Positions 32,547-43,136 of a DNA stretch of 64,000 nt are shown one piece after another. The DNA lies in contig JANBVO010000034.1 in assembly GCA_030052745.1 (NCBI GenBank), positions 372,001 through 436,000 of the forward strand, given 5' to 3'. Within the stretch, counting starts at the first letter, position 1. Each line of letters begins with the position of its first letter. The stretch comes from Pleurostoma richardsiae. Taxonomy: Eukaryota > Ascomycota > Sordariomycetes > Calosphaeriales > Pleurostomataceae. The position numbers and the translations under genes were made by a program. The notes under the pieces were generated by a model. The model searched no databases and had not been told where the DNA came from. It was given only the letters and a program-made list of their open reading frames with translations.

Positions 32547-34403
32547 TTATCTCCACTGCTGTTGGCCATTCTGGCCTTGGCCCTGCGCGCCATCGTAGTG
32601 TGGCGGATACCCAAACCCTCCTGCGCCGTGTTGAGCCTGCCCCGACCAGTTTTGCTGAGGAGGTGGAGGCGGAGGCGGCGCGAATGGAAAAGGAGGGTTC
32701 CAACCCGGCATCTGGAAGTTGAAATTTGCGGTCCCGGCGGGCGGTGGTGCAGTTCCGAATGGCGGTGCCGGAATACCCGGGGGCGCGATCCATTGGCCTG
32801 ATATGGCGAGGCTTCCACTTCCGTCAGGAAAAGAGGGCGGCAGGGGCTGGTGACCAGATCGTGGGGGCAGAGAGTAACCAGTCGAAATATCAGTGCCATA
32901 CCCGGCAGCTCCAGCCTGACCGCGGCCACCATAGCTCTGGCCTCCTCGACCGCCGCGGCCGCGGAATTCTCCACGGCGTCCTCGGTATGAGCCACCACGG
33001 GTATTGCCCTGATGTACCGAGTATGTCGCTGGTGAGGGAGGCGGCGGTAGGCCCTGACCAAAGATTGCTGGGCGGGCTAACGGCCGGTACGGTCCATCGT
33101 CGTCATAATCCAGGCCCACCTCGCTGTTGCCATCGCGCCGTATTACTTCCTGACGCAGAGGGTGGCCAACATGCTGCTCGCCTAGGGCCCTGCCTCTTGC
33201 GCCACGTCGTTTCGCTTTCCTGTCTCTCTTCTCTCTCTTGTGCGCCTGTTCTTGCTCGTCGTCTGAGAATTCCATCTCCTCAGGACCAACTTCTTCATCA
33301 TGCAGATTGCTGGCGTCTGAGCCCTTCTGCTGCCGCAACTGCCCCGGGAAGACGTACTTTGCGTGCTGCGTTGGGTACCAGATTTGCAAGTCTTTGACAA
33401 TACCGGCTGCCGCGACGTCGTCGACGGAACTGAAGAGCATCAGGTACACTGGCCGGTGAACGGTGGCGATGGTGTCGTGAACCACTCCGACGACGGTCCT
33501 ATCTTCCTTGCACAGGATGGAGCCGCTGTCCAAGACCACCGAGTTCTGAGTATCAGTTTGGGCATTGATGACAACTTGTGTGCCTTCAACGATATGTGCT
33601 ACACTGCCAAGGAGAGCGACTTCTTCTTCCGCGGTAATGGTGATGTCTGGCTTCTGGTCAGGTTCCTCGGCCTGTTCGTGCTTCGTACGGACCTGAGCGG
33701 ATGCTCGGGTGCCCTTCCCCGCAACCCCGTCTCCTTCATCGTCACTCCCCGCATCCGCTTCCATAAGCATGCGTGCAGTCTCCTCAACAGTAAGTAGACT
33801 CACTTCCTCGTCATCGGAGTCATCGGAGGAGGAGGTGTCGGAGCAGGTTTCCGATTCGAATTCGGATTGATATGGTGAAGAATCCGCCTCCCATTCAGGT
33901 GCCGTTCTCACACCCTCGGCTTCATCCTGCTCCCCTACTGTATTCAGATTCTCGTGCTCTGCAGGAGTTCTTGCCCTCTCTAGCAGGCCGTCGAGGGCGG
34001 CCTCGAGGGCATGGGTGACATCGGGAGATGTTGGGGGCGCTGGCGCTGATTGATCTGTAGCCTGTGTGGAGCCTGCCATCGCGGAGCTGCTTTGTTCTTG
34101 AATACCCTCACTGATATCTGCCATATCGAGATCTGTTGACGACGAGCGGGGGTACTGTTGCTGTCCCATCTGCTGCATCATCGCTTCCACCTCGTCCTCC
34201 GCGCCCTTCCCGCTTTCTTTCGTCGGCTCAGGCTGCTTGAAGTCTGCTCGGTCACTGGAATTATCGGCAACCATTGTTTCCTCACCAGAGCAGCCGTCCA
34301 TGTTTGCAGCGGCAGCTATAGTGTCCGGGGCAAAGTTCGACGCCGGGAAAACTTCACCTGGCTTTGCAGAGCCGAGGCCAGGGATGGCGGGATTTGCAGT
34401 CAT
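32547..34403 (-). CDS. NAF1: H/ACA snoRNP assembly factor Naf1
   Basis: A single exon of 618 aa, starting MTANPAIPGLG (an upstream ATG at 34454 is in frame but lies in leader-like sequence). Naf1 binds the pseudouridine synthase Cbf5 during H/ACA snoRNP assembly and is later replaced by Gar1. The N-terminal third is acidic (DTSSSDDSDDEEVSLLTVEE). The Gar1/Naf1 core begins near residue 260: VALLGSVAHIVEGTQVVINAQ, LDSGSILCKEDRTVVGVVHDTIATVHRPVYLMLFSS and IVKDLQIWYPTQHAKYVFPGQL. It is followed by a DDEQEQAHKREKRDRKAKRRG basic stretch, an RGG cluster (GGSYRGRRGEFRGRGGRGG) and a Pro/Gly/Gln-rich tail. Longer than the 492-aa yeast protein because of disordered tails. Nuclear. Confidence 0.95.
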   Translation of the reverse strand: MTANPAIPGLGSAKPGEVFPASNFAPDTIAAAANMDGCSGEETMVADNSSDRADFKQPEPTKESGKGAEDEVEAMMQQMGQQQYPRSSSTDLDMADISEGIQEQSSSAMAGSTQATDQSAPAPPTSPDVTHALEAALDGLLERARTPAEHENLNTVGEQDEAEGVRTAPEWEADSSPYQSEFESETCSDTSSSDDSDDEEVSLLTVEETARMLMEADAGSDDEGDGVAGKGTRASAQVRTKHEQAEEPDQKPDITITAEEEVALLGSVAHIVEGTQVVINAQTDTQNSVVLDSGSILCKEDRTVVGVVHDTIATVHRPVYLMLFSSVDDVAAAGIVKDLQIWYPTQHAKYVFPGQLRQQKGSDASNLHDEEVGPEEMEFSDDEQEQAHKREKRDRKAKRRGARGRALGEQHVGHPLRQEVIRRDGNSEVGLDYDDDGPYRPLARPAIFGQGLPPPPSPATYSVHQGNTRGGSYRGRRGEFRGRGGRGGQSYGGRGQAGAAGYGTDISTGYSLPPRSGHQPLPPSFPDGSGSLAISGQWIAPPGIPAPPFGTAPPPAGTANFNFQMPGWNPPFPFAPPPPPPPQQNWSGQAQHGAGGFGYPPHYDGAQGQGQNGQQQWR

Positions 34404-35137
34404 TGCTAACGAAACGTCGATAGGGAGGGGGTAAAGTGAGCAGTGGGTGTTCAACTAGATTCGTCTCGAAATGTGTGGCGTGCGAGACTACCCAGTCGTA
34501 AGGTTAACTAGATCGACGAGGCTGGTGGGAGAGACAGGATCGAGGAACAAGGAATTGCGGGGAGATCAAGAAAGCAGATGGGCAAGTGAGTCTGCGGAGG
34601 CTTGAAACCGTTTCAGCGCACCACAAACACAGGGTTTCGTGGTAGAGAGGAGTGCGATGAGAGTTGTTTTGCACATGTGTGTATCTCTTGAAGGACCACA
34701 GCAAGGCAGGTAGGTGAGTAGAATGAAGTCGTTAGCGAAGCTGTTGTGTGTTCTTTTTTTTTTTTTTTTTCTAGTCTGCCTCAATCTTTATCTGCTTCTT
34801 CCTTATCGTTATCGCAAATCTGGGGTATGTCTCGTGGCTTCTTATTGGAGTCTCAGGTATTAAATCGACGAGAGGTCCCACTACTTACCTGTAGGTAACT
34901 AGTGCGGCTTTTAAGTATCTATGTACTCTTACTAGGTATTGAGTCATTAGACTCATCCGCATGGAAATACCTGGGGTACCTATCAAGCTACCTACAGGAC
35001 AATCCTTAGTGTTAGGACACACCCGCGTCAGCGTCAGGTTTGTTGACCAACGCTTTTCTCAACGATGCGGTTATCGCGAAACACCACATGCACGAGAGCC
35101 TCCTTCTACGCACCAGTGCGCACACCGGACAGTCAAC
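34404..35137. promoter_or_regulatory. Divergent promoter between NAF1 and ALG9
   Basis: A 734-bp spacer from which both genes are transcribed outward. A 17-base T run lies at 34754-34770, and TACCTA-type words occur at ~34885-34995 (ttacctgtaggta, ctggggtacctatc, ctacctacagg). No gene seen. Confidence 0.6.
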
Positions 35138-37160
35138 ATGCCGCCTAGACACGCTCAGAATAAAGACTTTGTGCATCCAGCTGCAGCGCATGCCAAAAAG
35201 CAGTAAGCCCTTGCCCTCCGAGAATGCGATGGGCAAACTGTTGAAGGCGGCCAAGCTGACCACAGGCTGCGACACGTCGCTGGCAGAGCCCCGCCAAGCA
35301 CGTTCGTGATTGAACCTATCACGGCGTTCTATTCCTTCTTCGCCGCGAGCCTTCTGTCTGCATTGTATGCACCGATACAAGATTGCGACGAGACATTCAA
35401 CTACTGGGAGCCCACCCACTACCTCAGCCACGGGTACGGCCTCCAGACCTGGGAGTACTCTCCCGACTACGCATTGCGGAGTTGGCTGTACATCGGACTC
35501 CATGCTATCTTTGGCAATCTGCGGCGTCTCCTACCTCAATCCACTAAAGTATGCTCCCGCTCCCGTCTGGTCTTTTTGGGCCGGGCGCCCGACAGGTAGA
35601 TGGCTGACTGGTGCCCCCCAGCTTGGAGAGTTCTACGCCATACGATATGTGCTGGCCTTCATGTGCGCCATATGCCAGACCATGCTTTTCCGGGTCATCA
35701 GCAAAAATGTGAATCCTCGGATCGGGTTTATCTTCGTCATTGCTACGGTCCTCAGCCCCGGAAACTTTCACGCCAGCACTGCCTACCTGCCCTCCAGCTT
35801 CGCCATGTACATGGGAATGCTCGGGGCGGCCGCCTTCATTAACTGGAGTGGTGGTCTCAGGGTATCTCAAGCAATATTCTGGTTTGCAGTCGGCAGCCTT
35901 CTCGGCTGGCCGTTTGCTGCAGCACTGTGCATCCCCTTCATGGTGGAGGAGGGCATCATGATGTGCGTCAGTGACAAGGACCGTTTCATCGAGGCAATAT
36001 TGCGAATCGGCCGCGGCGTTGTCGCCGCGCTCCTAATCATTGTGAGTCTGTCCTCGCCGATTCCGCCTCGGATATGGCCGCTTACTGTGCAGTCGGTGGA
36101 CACGGCCATCAACACATTCTTCTACAAAAAAATCGAGATTGTCCCTTGGAATATCGTCGACTACAACATCTTCTCCTCCACAGGGGGGCCTGATCTTTAT
36201 GGCACCGAAACATGGTCCTTCTACTTCAAGAATCTTGCCCTGAATTTCAACGTCTGGTTCGTGATGGCCTTGCTGTCCATGCCACTTTACCTGGCGCGTA
36301 AGCTCACTTCGACGTCCCGGCATGACTTCCAGTCAACTCTGCGGGTCATCATTATGCTTTCCCCATTCTACTTGTGGCTGCTTATCTTCACGTCTCAGGC
36401 ACACAAGGAGGAGCGCTTTATGTACCCCGTCTACCCCTTTCTGGCTCTCGACGCAGCTATCGCTGTGCACATTCTCCTCGACATATTGGGCAATGCCGAC
36501 CCCGGGTCCTTTGCCGGGAGGATCCCTAGACAGTTCAAATCCCTCGTTGTTTCTGCCATGGCCTTATCGACTCTGCTGCTAGGTGTAGCACGGGTGGCGG
36601 GGGTCTGGTCTGCATACCATGCGCCTCTGAGCCTCTACGAGCCGTTGGGCGCTGGCATGCCGGGGGGTGTTGGCGCCGTCGGCACCGTGGGCGACAATGT
36701 GTGCTTCGGTAAGGATTGGTATCGGTTTCCCAGCTCCTACTTCCTTCCGCGGGACATGCACGCCAAGTTCATACGATCCGAATTTCACGGCCTCCTCCCG
36801 GGCGAGTTTTCTGAAGCGCACATTGGCTTCGGCTTCTGGAGTGGAACATGGCTGCCGACAATGGGCATGAATGACCGCAATGAGGAAGACCCAGGAAAGT
36901 ATGTCGACACCCGCACGTGCTCGTTCCTCGTCGACACGCAGTATCCCGAGAACCACAAAAAGGGTTTTTCGCTCCCGCCCAGCGAGCCTGACTACATTGC
37001 GGACACAGACAATTGGGCGGTTGTGGCATGCGTACCCTTTCTCGACGCGGCAAATACCGCTTTCCTACCGAGGGCATTATACATCCCGAACTGGTCCATC
37101 ATCCCGGACAAGTACAGGCGGAAGTGGGGAAGACACTGTCTGCTGCAGCGGAAGAAGTGA
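35138..37160 (+). CDS. ALG9: ER alpha-1,2-mannosyltransferase ALG9
   Basis: Adds the seventh and ninth mannoses to the dolichol-linked N-glycan precursor in the ER lumen (GT22 family). Exons 35138-35202, 35266-35548, 35622-36041 and 36093-37160 give 611 aa, starting MPPRHAQNKDF. Multi-pass membrane protein; the lumenal donor-site motif is PIQDCDETFNYWEPTHYLSHG, and the GT22 motif HKEERFMYPVYPF is also present. The joins give HAKKQLRHVAG, LLPQSTKLGEFYA and LLIISVDTAINTFFYKK. The last intron (36042-36092, 51 bp, GTGAGT...CAG) is in frame and has no stop, so an unspliced reading would add 17 residues that family members lack. The first exon is short but keeps phase and gives a good leader. Confidence 0.93.
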
Positions 37161-37703
37161 CTAACACCTCAGTGAGGAAGCTTATGGCATCATTAACCGT
37201 AGGATCCCGCTTGGGGACGTGGTCAAGTAATGCCCGCTATTGCATTCCGATGCTTGGCAGATACGGCACCCCAGTCGGCCTTCGACTGATCTACAACTAT
37301 TGGCCAGCTTCGAATACCTTTGTGAGTTCAAGTCGCGAGGCCGCGGCCCTCGTCAGCACTCGTCCGGATCTCCGCTGCCATTATGGGATCAGACCGCATA
37401 GCTCAGGGCGTTGTTAAAGCTCTCGTCTTACATGAGGGGCGGCAATTATCATCAAGGGACCGGCGGGAGATGATGCACTTGGGAGGCGCTCCGCGGTGGG
37501 AGCAGGCGTCTAGCTATCTACCAGGTGTTCTCTCCAGCAGTGAGACATTATATCCTCCTAGATAGCGAAGATAAACTTGGACGGCAGGTCGTTTGAACCA
37601 TACCAGCACGCCATCTTGTCACCCTGATTTCAACGCCCGCACTGGGCCGAGTCTCACTGCTCCTGTTCGCTTGTTGGGTCCCTAACATCATGCATTTCGT
37701 TCT
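37161..37703. other. Intergenic between convergent ALG9 and CBM1 genes
   Basis: About 540 bp holding the 3' ends of two convergent genes. No gene or repeat is supported. Confidence 0.5.
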
Positions 37704-38828
37704 TCAGCTATTAGCGACATCCGCGTTGTAAAAGTGGATCTGGCAATGTCGATCGATGTGAGCCATGGCTGCGTCTCGGCTTTCTTCAACCAACTCCTCC
37801 CAGGGTGCTGAAGCTACTCACGGTCTCGTCGGCGCAACCAGCTGGGGTCTGGTACGCATACGCGCCAGTGTTGATAAAGAGAGCTTGGTTCTTGCAGACC
37901 AGCCAGGCCGCCAGGTTCTGTCTCTTGATCTCGGGTGTCGACCAAGTGACTGCGTCACCCTGGAAAACAAATGCGCCAAACGTGTTCTTGGTCTTGTTGA
38001 ACCAGGTAGCCAGATTCCGCTGGCTGAAATCGACCGGTTTCTCCACGTTCATGTAAAGCGCGTCGCCGCCTGTCATCTCAACAAGCTGGCCGTCCACGAT
38101 ATTGTACTGCCCAGCAGCCCCGTAGTCGCCCAGGATGGCCACGCCTGGCTCGTTGGCTGGGCTGGTCTGCAGGTACTTATGGAAGTTCGGGGCTTCGACA
38201 GCCCGGATCCAGTATTGCCCCTCGACGAGTGTAGTGGGAGTCGGCGCTCGAACATCTCGTCTGGGTACTGGAGAGGGTGTGAACGGGACGTCGGGAACGA
38301 GGGTGGATGTCGTGCCATCAATAATCGTCACCGGCGAGGTGTCGTGCACGGCCGGCAGGGTGCCCGGCGTCGCGGGTGCGGGTGTCAGGAAAGTGATAAA
38401 CGTGGTCACTACGGTGGGTGCCGGTCCACTGACGGTGATGGTTGTCCTTATTGTGTCGGTCACGACGGGCTCGTCTGGCACGCCGAGCAGCGTCGCATCA
38501 AGCTGCCCCGGCACGCACTGAGAGTACCAAGGACTGTGTGCCGTCGTCAGCAGCGTGCGGCCACCCCAACTTGCGCTCCTCGTCGGCATGCTTACTTTCC
38601 GAATGTGCACATCATGTCGGTCGGACACGCTGTCGGGCCGGCATAGCTTGATCCGCCGCCTATGGCCCTGTCAACAAAGATCCCAAGCCATCTTTGCGTC
38701 GGAGATGTCTTTGGCTGCTCACACTGTCCCCATGAGGTTTGGGCCCGGTTGCGCTGGGCTGCTGCTGCTGCTGCTGCTGCTGCTCGCATGGCCCACAGCA
38801 AGACCTGGGCGGACGTCTTGCAGCGCAT
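37704..38828 (-). CDS. Secreted CBM1 (cellulose-binding) protein with conserved C-terminal domain
   Basis: Four exons, 38828-38723, 38659-38596, 38533-37822 and 37739-37704, give 305 aa. The signal peptide includes a run of nine Ala encoded by a GCA/GCC trinucleotide tract. The CBM1 module (~residues 33-65) is spread over three exons: WGQC / GGSSYAGPTACPTDMMCTFG / NPWYSQCVPG; its Cys and aromatic residues are those of fungal cellulose-binding modules. A Thr/Pro-rich linker (~70-150) follows, then a ~150-residue domain containing YWIRAVEAPNFHKYLQT, MTGGDALYMNVEK and VTWSTPEIKRQNLAAWLVCKNQ that is not a known glycoside hydrolase. The tiny last exon encodes IHFYNADVANS, completing the family-like end ADETIHFYN. 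Likely binds plant-wall cellulose outside the cell; no catalytic motif seen. Confidence 0.88.
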
Positions 38829-39952
38829 CCTAGAGTTTTAAGGCAAGTCCGCGTCTAATCGCTTTGCACGCTGAAGCTGCCTTGTCAATCAGCAACTATC
38901 AATACTTTCTGCCTTGGTCTGATAGTGTCGTTAGGACATCGGTCTATTGCTAGAAAGGTTCTCCGGCCATGACATACTGTGACCCCAGCAAGCCCTTGCG
39001 TTCTTCTAGTACCCCATACACGCTCGTGCCGCAGACACTGCTACTGCCACATGATGTCTATTTCAGGCTCATCGGGGGACCTCCCACCGAATCTTCTTTG
39101 TAGACTGGACCTCTCAGGCATCCTGCAAGCCTCGCACAACCCATCCTCCAAGAGAATCCACTGCACTTTGGGTGGATATCGTATATTGGACCGGTCCAGG
39201 CCAGAGCCTCCCCTTCCCCCCATCCCTTTTTTTTTTGGATTGGGGTTTTGGGGGGGGGAAGGGAAGAGCTTGACGGCGGAGCACCTAGACAGCAATCCAT
39301 CTAAGATCCATCGGGGCTCCGAATAGCCTGAATCAGCGGGCCAGGCGACATTCAGGCACGAGCCTCTATTCACCCGAGAGTGCCCTATCCAGATGGCAAC
39401 TTACACGGTTTTCCTGCCATTCGGCCCCCTTGGCCTCACTCCTTGGCACTTGCATCTGGCCCAGAGGCATCGGATCAAGCATACAAGCGGCAATGGTTTG
39501 GGTGAGGTAGGGGAACGACCGATATTTCGGTACGGTAGCGATCGTCGCCGGCAGCACAGAAAGGAATGCAGTCTGGCATGTATATCCATTAATGTTTTCT
39601 GTGGGTTCCTCCTATTTCCGCCGTCTGGGCGCCGCATGTGTGGTTGTGTATCGTAAGGGAAATAGGCACATCATCGATCACGGCGGTCCTCAACTGGAGA
39701 CCTTCCAGCTCGAGAGCTTAGAGCCTCGACTTAGCGTCAAATGTTCAGCACCTTCTGCCTACAGCCGGTATCTAGGCTGTTTTCTCTCACATCCACACCT
39801 AGTGACAGTGGGTTGAAGGCCCCTTCCTAGGTATCTTACCGCAGTTACGATACTCTACATGTCAGCTGTCAACGCCAGCCCCCTGTTCTTCCCTAGCCGC
39901 AGGCAAGAGTGGCCAAGTATGGCTGCATCGAGAGAGCATCGAGACCCCGATG
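38829..39952. other. Intergenic, 1.1 kb
   Basis: Upstream of the CBM1 gene and downstream of the Zn2Cys6 gene. It has a T10 run (39227-39236) followed by ggattggggttttggggggggg and further G runs, which could fold as a G-quadruplex. No gene supported. Confidence 0.5.
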
Positions 39953-42397
39953 TCACAGAGATTCCGAGGTCCCATTGAACATATCCCACAGGCTCGGGAA
40001 GAGTTCGTCAATGTCTTGTACGTGTGTTATCATGGCTTCTCGGAGGCCATGTATGTCCAGAGAGTCATCAGCATTACTAGAGCAGCTTGTGCTCAGATCC
40101 TCGACGATCTTCCCGTATTGGACAAGGCATATGTCCCCTATATCCCATTCGCAGGTTTGCCGATGCCCTCGCAGAGCGATGATCATGTCGTTTGCCAGTT
40201 TCAAGGACATGCTCTGAGCAAGGCCTAGCGAGGAATGCTCCGTCTCCAGCGCGCATCGGAGCAAGAATGTAACCGTGGAGGACAGTGTGAATGCACTCAG
40301 AGGAAGCCAGAAGTCGCACAAATGGGATTCGTTGAGGCCCTGAATGAGCAGTACGATCTCCTCCGCTGCTCTGCGTACTTGGGCGTAGCGATTCGTGAGT
40401 AATGAGTTGTTGGGAACATCATGCTGCTTCTGCAAATCTAGCTGCAGTCTTGTCAGAAGCAGCTTCATGTACAGATAGGCGAGGCGTAGATTGGCGGATC
40501 CAGGGATCACCAGTTCCATGCCACGAGTAATGACCCTGCGCAGCCCGTCTTCCAGAGAGTCCTCCCACTGGTTGAGCTGTAACTCCATCTCTGTCGCTAC
40601 AGTCGCTGGATATCTATCTTCATGAGGTCCGAGGCGATATGCGTGCTCTAAGTAGGTGTCAAGAACCTCCGTTAGGCTGACAAGTGCCCGGAAGACAGAC
40701 GCAGATTTGGACTGCATGCTGGCCGGTTGTCCGCAGAAGGCTTCCAGGGTGGGACGGACAACATCATGCTGGCCACGCTTCAAATGCGGAGGAGTGCCAT
40801 ATGCAAGACTGGACCTGCTCGCACTATTAAGCTTTGTCCTGCCGAGCTCCTTGCCAATACACAGCAGGACCAACATACCACTTGTCCAAAACGAACAGAG
40901 CCCACCATAGTCTTATCCTCGTGCTTTTCTCTCCCTGCGGGATGTCCCAGTCGGAGGGGTTGCGATTCAGACCAAGCGAGTGCGCAATCGAGACTGCTGA
41001 TGCCAGCTGAACGCCGTTGCCCACCATCGTGGTCAATGGCCTTCCGTTAAGATTCAGAAGGAGGGAGATGATTGTCGACATCCCTGGAGAGACATGCAGT
41101 TCTGAGTACATAGCCTCGGTGGCTTGGTTCCAGACAAATCGGGGATCAGGTCGATGTCTTTGCGAGAGGACGCCAGAGTGGCGCCAAAATGTCATGCATT
41201 GCGCATACAGGCAAGCAAGGAGAGCCGAAGACAGCTTTCCCTTGTCGTGCGCATATTGTCTCATAAAAGATGCCTCGTCCAGTAGAGGGAAGCATTGGTT
41301 CACCTTTTCAAAGTACCTGGAGGGAACATCAGTATCTACCAGATAGCTGCGGGCTCCGGGCTGCTCGAGATAGGGCTAGTCTTCTCCCGAGGGGATTTCA
41401 AAAGGCAGAAGGTTCCTATTCTTTCCTTCTATCTGCTTCCTTTCGTTTTCTTTTTCCTTGGGGGGGAGGGGGTTGCTCGTTCACTTGTTCTTTTCAGCTG
41501 CTTTTTCCACCCCCAAGGACAAGACAATGAAAAGAATAGGTCCCGAGATGAGGAGGGCGAGAGAAAAGGGATGGCTGAGGAGACGGAAGAGGTGACGCCC
41601 TTTTGAGCGTCCGGCTTGCCGCACCAGTAGCAGGATTCAACGAGGACGGCGACTTACATGTTAACCAAGTCCGTCGCAAACGGCTCAACTAGTTTCTCGA
41701 TGATTTCACACTTCCTAAATGTCGTAGGCTGGTCTACTGTGAGCCCAATTGGCTTCCTCCGAACGGTAGTAAACAGCACGCCTGCAGGAGTTGCCCGAAG
41801 CCCATGCTGCCCAGGTGCTCCAGCTAAGGCGCCTCGACTAATGCAGGCCTTCCCGGGAAGGTAGTTGGCGAGTACTTCAGTATCTTTGGACAGATCGGGC
41901 CCAATGACGTGGGAAGCATCATCGTCGGAGCTACCTATAAGGTCCGGAAAAGGCGTCTCCGTGGCATCCATGCCGGTTCGTTTGCCAGCAGATACCCGGC
42001 TAACAGATTGGGATACCTGTCTCAATCGAGTTGTTTCGCCCCGACGAGGGTGCCTCTCGAGACCGGTGGCTGCACCCGGGTTTTGCAAGTCCGAGTTTGG
42101 CAGACCTGCCGTGACGGCCGGAGGCTGACACGGAGGCGATCCCCGCGTCCTGAGCTGACTCCGCCGGGTCGACGTCCCGGCGACTTTCTTGCTGTCGGCC
42201 ACGTCGACGGGGAACTGGCAGTCGGTCCCGTGCACCCGGCACATCAGACAGGTGGCTTCGCCGGAATCCACCTTGCATCGGGACTTGCGCCGCCGACAGG
42301 ACACACAGGCCGGTCGAAGGTGAGACCTGTACGGCCTCTCACGAGGGCTCGAAGACGCGGGCCCCGGGAGGCCGGTGGAGCCCGGGAGTGAAGACAT
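39953..42397 (-). CDS. Zn2Cys6 fungal-specific transcription factor
   Basis: Exons 42397-41658, 41316-40879 and 40814-39953 give 679 aa. The N-terminal binuclear cluster is complete (ACVSCRRRKSRC, then CLMCRVHGTDCQFP; C-x2-C-x6-C...C-x2-C-x6-C, residues ~31-61). The middle homology region (Fungal_trans, PF04082) runs from YFEKVNQCFPLLDEASFM, through SAVSIAHSLGLNRNP, to the conserved WWALFVLDKWSSLAYGTPP; the last join supports the 64-bp intron. The first intron is unusually long (341 bp). The gene is divergent from the nitroalkane-oxidase-like gene starting 740 bp away, so it is a natural candidate for its pathway-specific regulator. That link is inference from position only. Confidence 0.9.
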
Positions 42398-43136
42398 TGT
42401 CCAGGCCGGAACACGGCGGCGGCTGAGGTTGATGAGTGTTCGTCGGAAGACGCGATTCCCGCGCGATACTTAGCCCCGCGGCCCGCCTGCCCCGCCGCGT
42501 ACTGTACTGTACATACGTTGGCGCGTTGCATGCCGGCTTCGGAGGCTTGGGCGGGTGGAGCAGGACGATTCCTGGTGCAGGAGGCGTACGGTACCTGGTC
42601 CGGCTGTCATTCACAGAGTCTCTGGCACTGAGACTTGGTCCTGAGCTGGCCATTGCAGGTTGCACGCCCGTCATTTATGCCATTCCGCGACATCACCGGC
42701 ATTGCGCTCTCGCTCGCCGGATGAGTGATATTGGAGGAGCCAGGGACGATGGTGTCCAGCACATAAGCCCTTGTACCAGGCAATATGGGGTCGAAGCGAT
42801 GTGATAGGAGCGCGGAAGAGCGGGCGGCACTCGTGGTAACCTTCATCACTAAGTGTCGCATAGCCGAGTATGCAAGACGCAGTGGTTGGCTGCAATCTGC
42901 TGCACCACGAGCAACAGGTTCGATGGTGACCCGACAACGCTCGCTTCGATGCTCTCCAGGTGAGACCAACGCATGCTTAGTCTGGCGGTTACAGGACAAC
43001 AGTGCCCGACAGAAGATGACGGCCATCGGTCTCGTGTATATAAATATCGAATGGGGTGGCACCACCGCCTGCCTCCGGCTAGGCATCATTGCAGCTGGCG
43101 CCCGTCGCTATTCCCCTTCTCCATGTCCCGAGCAAG
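42398..43136. promoter_or_regulatory. Divergent promoter between regulator and nitroalkane-oxidase-like gene
   Basis: A 739-bp intergenic spacer controlling two outward genes. One GATA-type word (tgatag, ~42801) could be an AreA/NIT2 nitrogen-repression site, but a single copy is weak evidence. A TATA-like tatataaatat lies at ~43037-43047, just before the oxidase start. Confidence 0.5.

Noticed and set aside
34754-34770. T17 run as a terminator
   Set aside because: It lies in a divergent promoter spacer of two Pol II genes, not at a gene end; probably a promoter poly(dT) tract.
37765-38646. A 293-codon plus-strand frame opposite the CBM1 gene
   Set aside because: Antisense shadow; the minus strand carries the CBM1 motif and splice-consistent exons.
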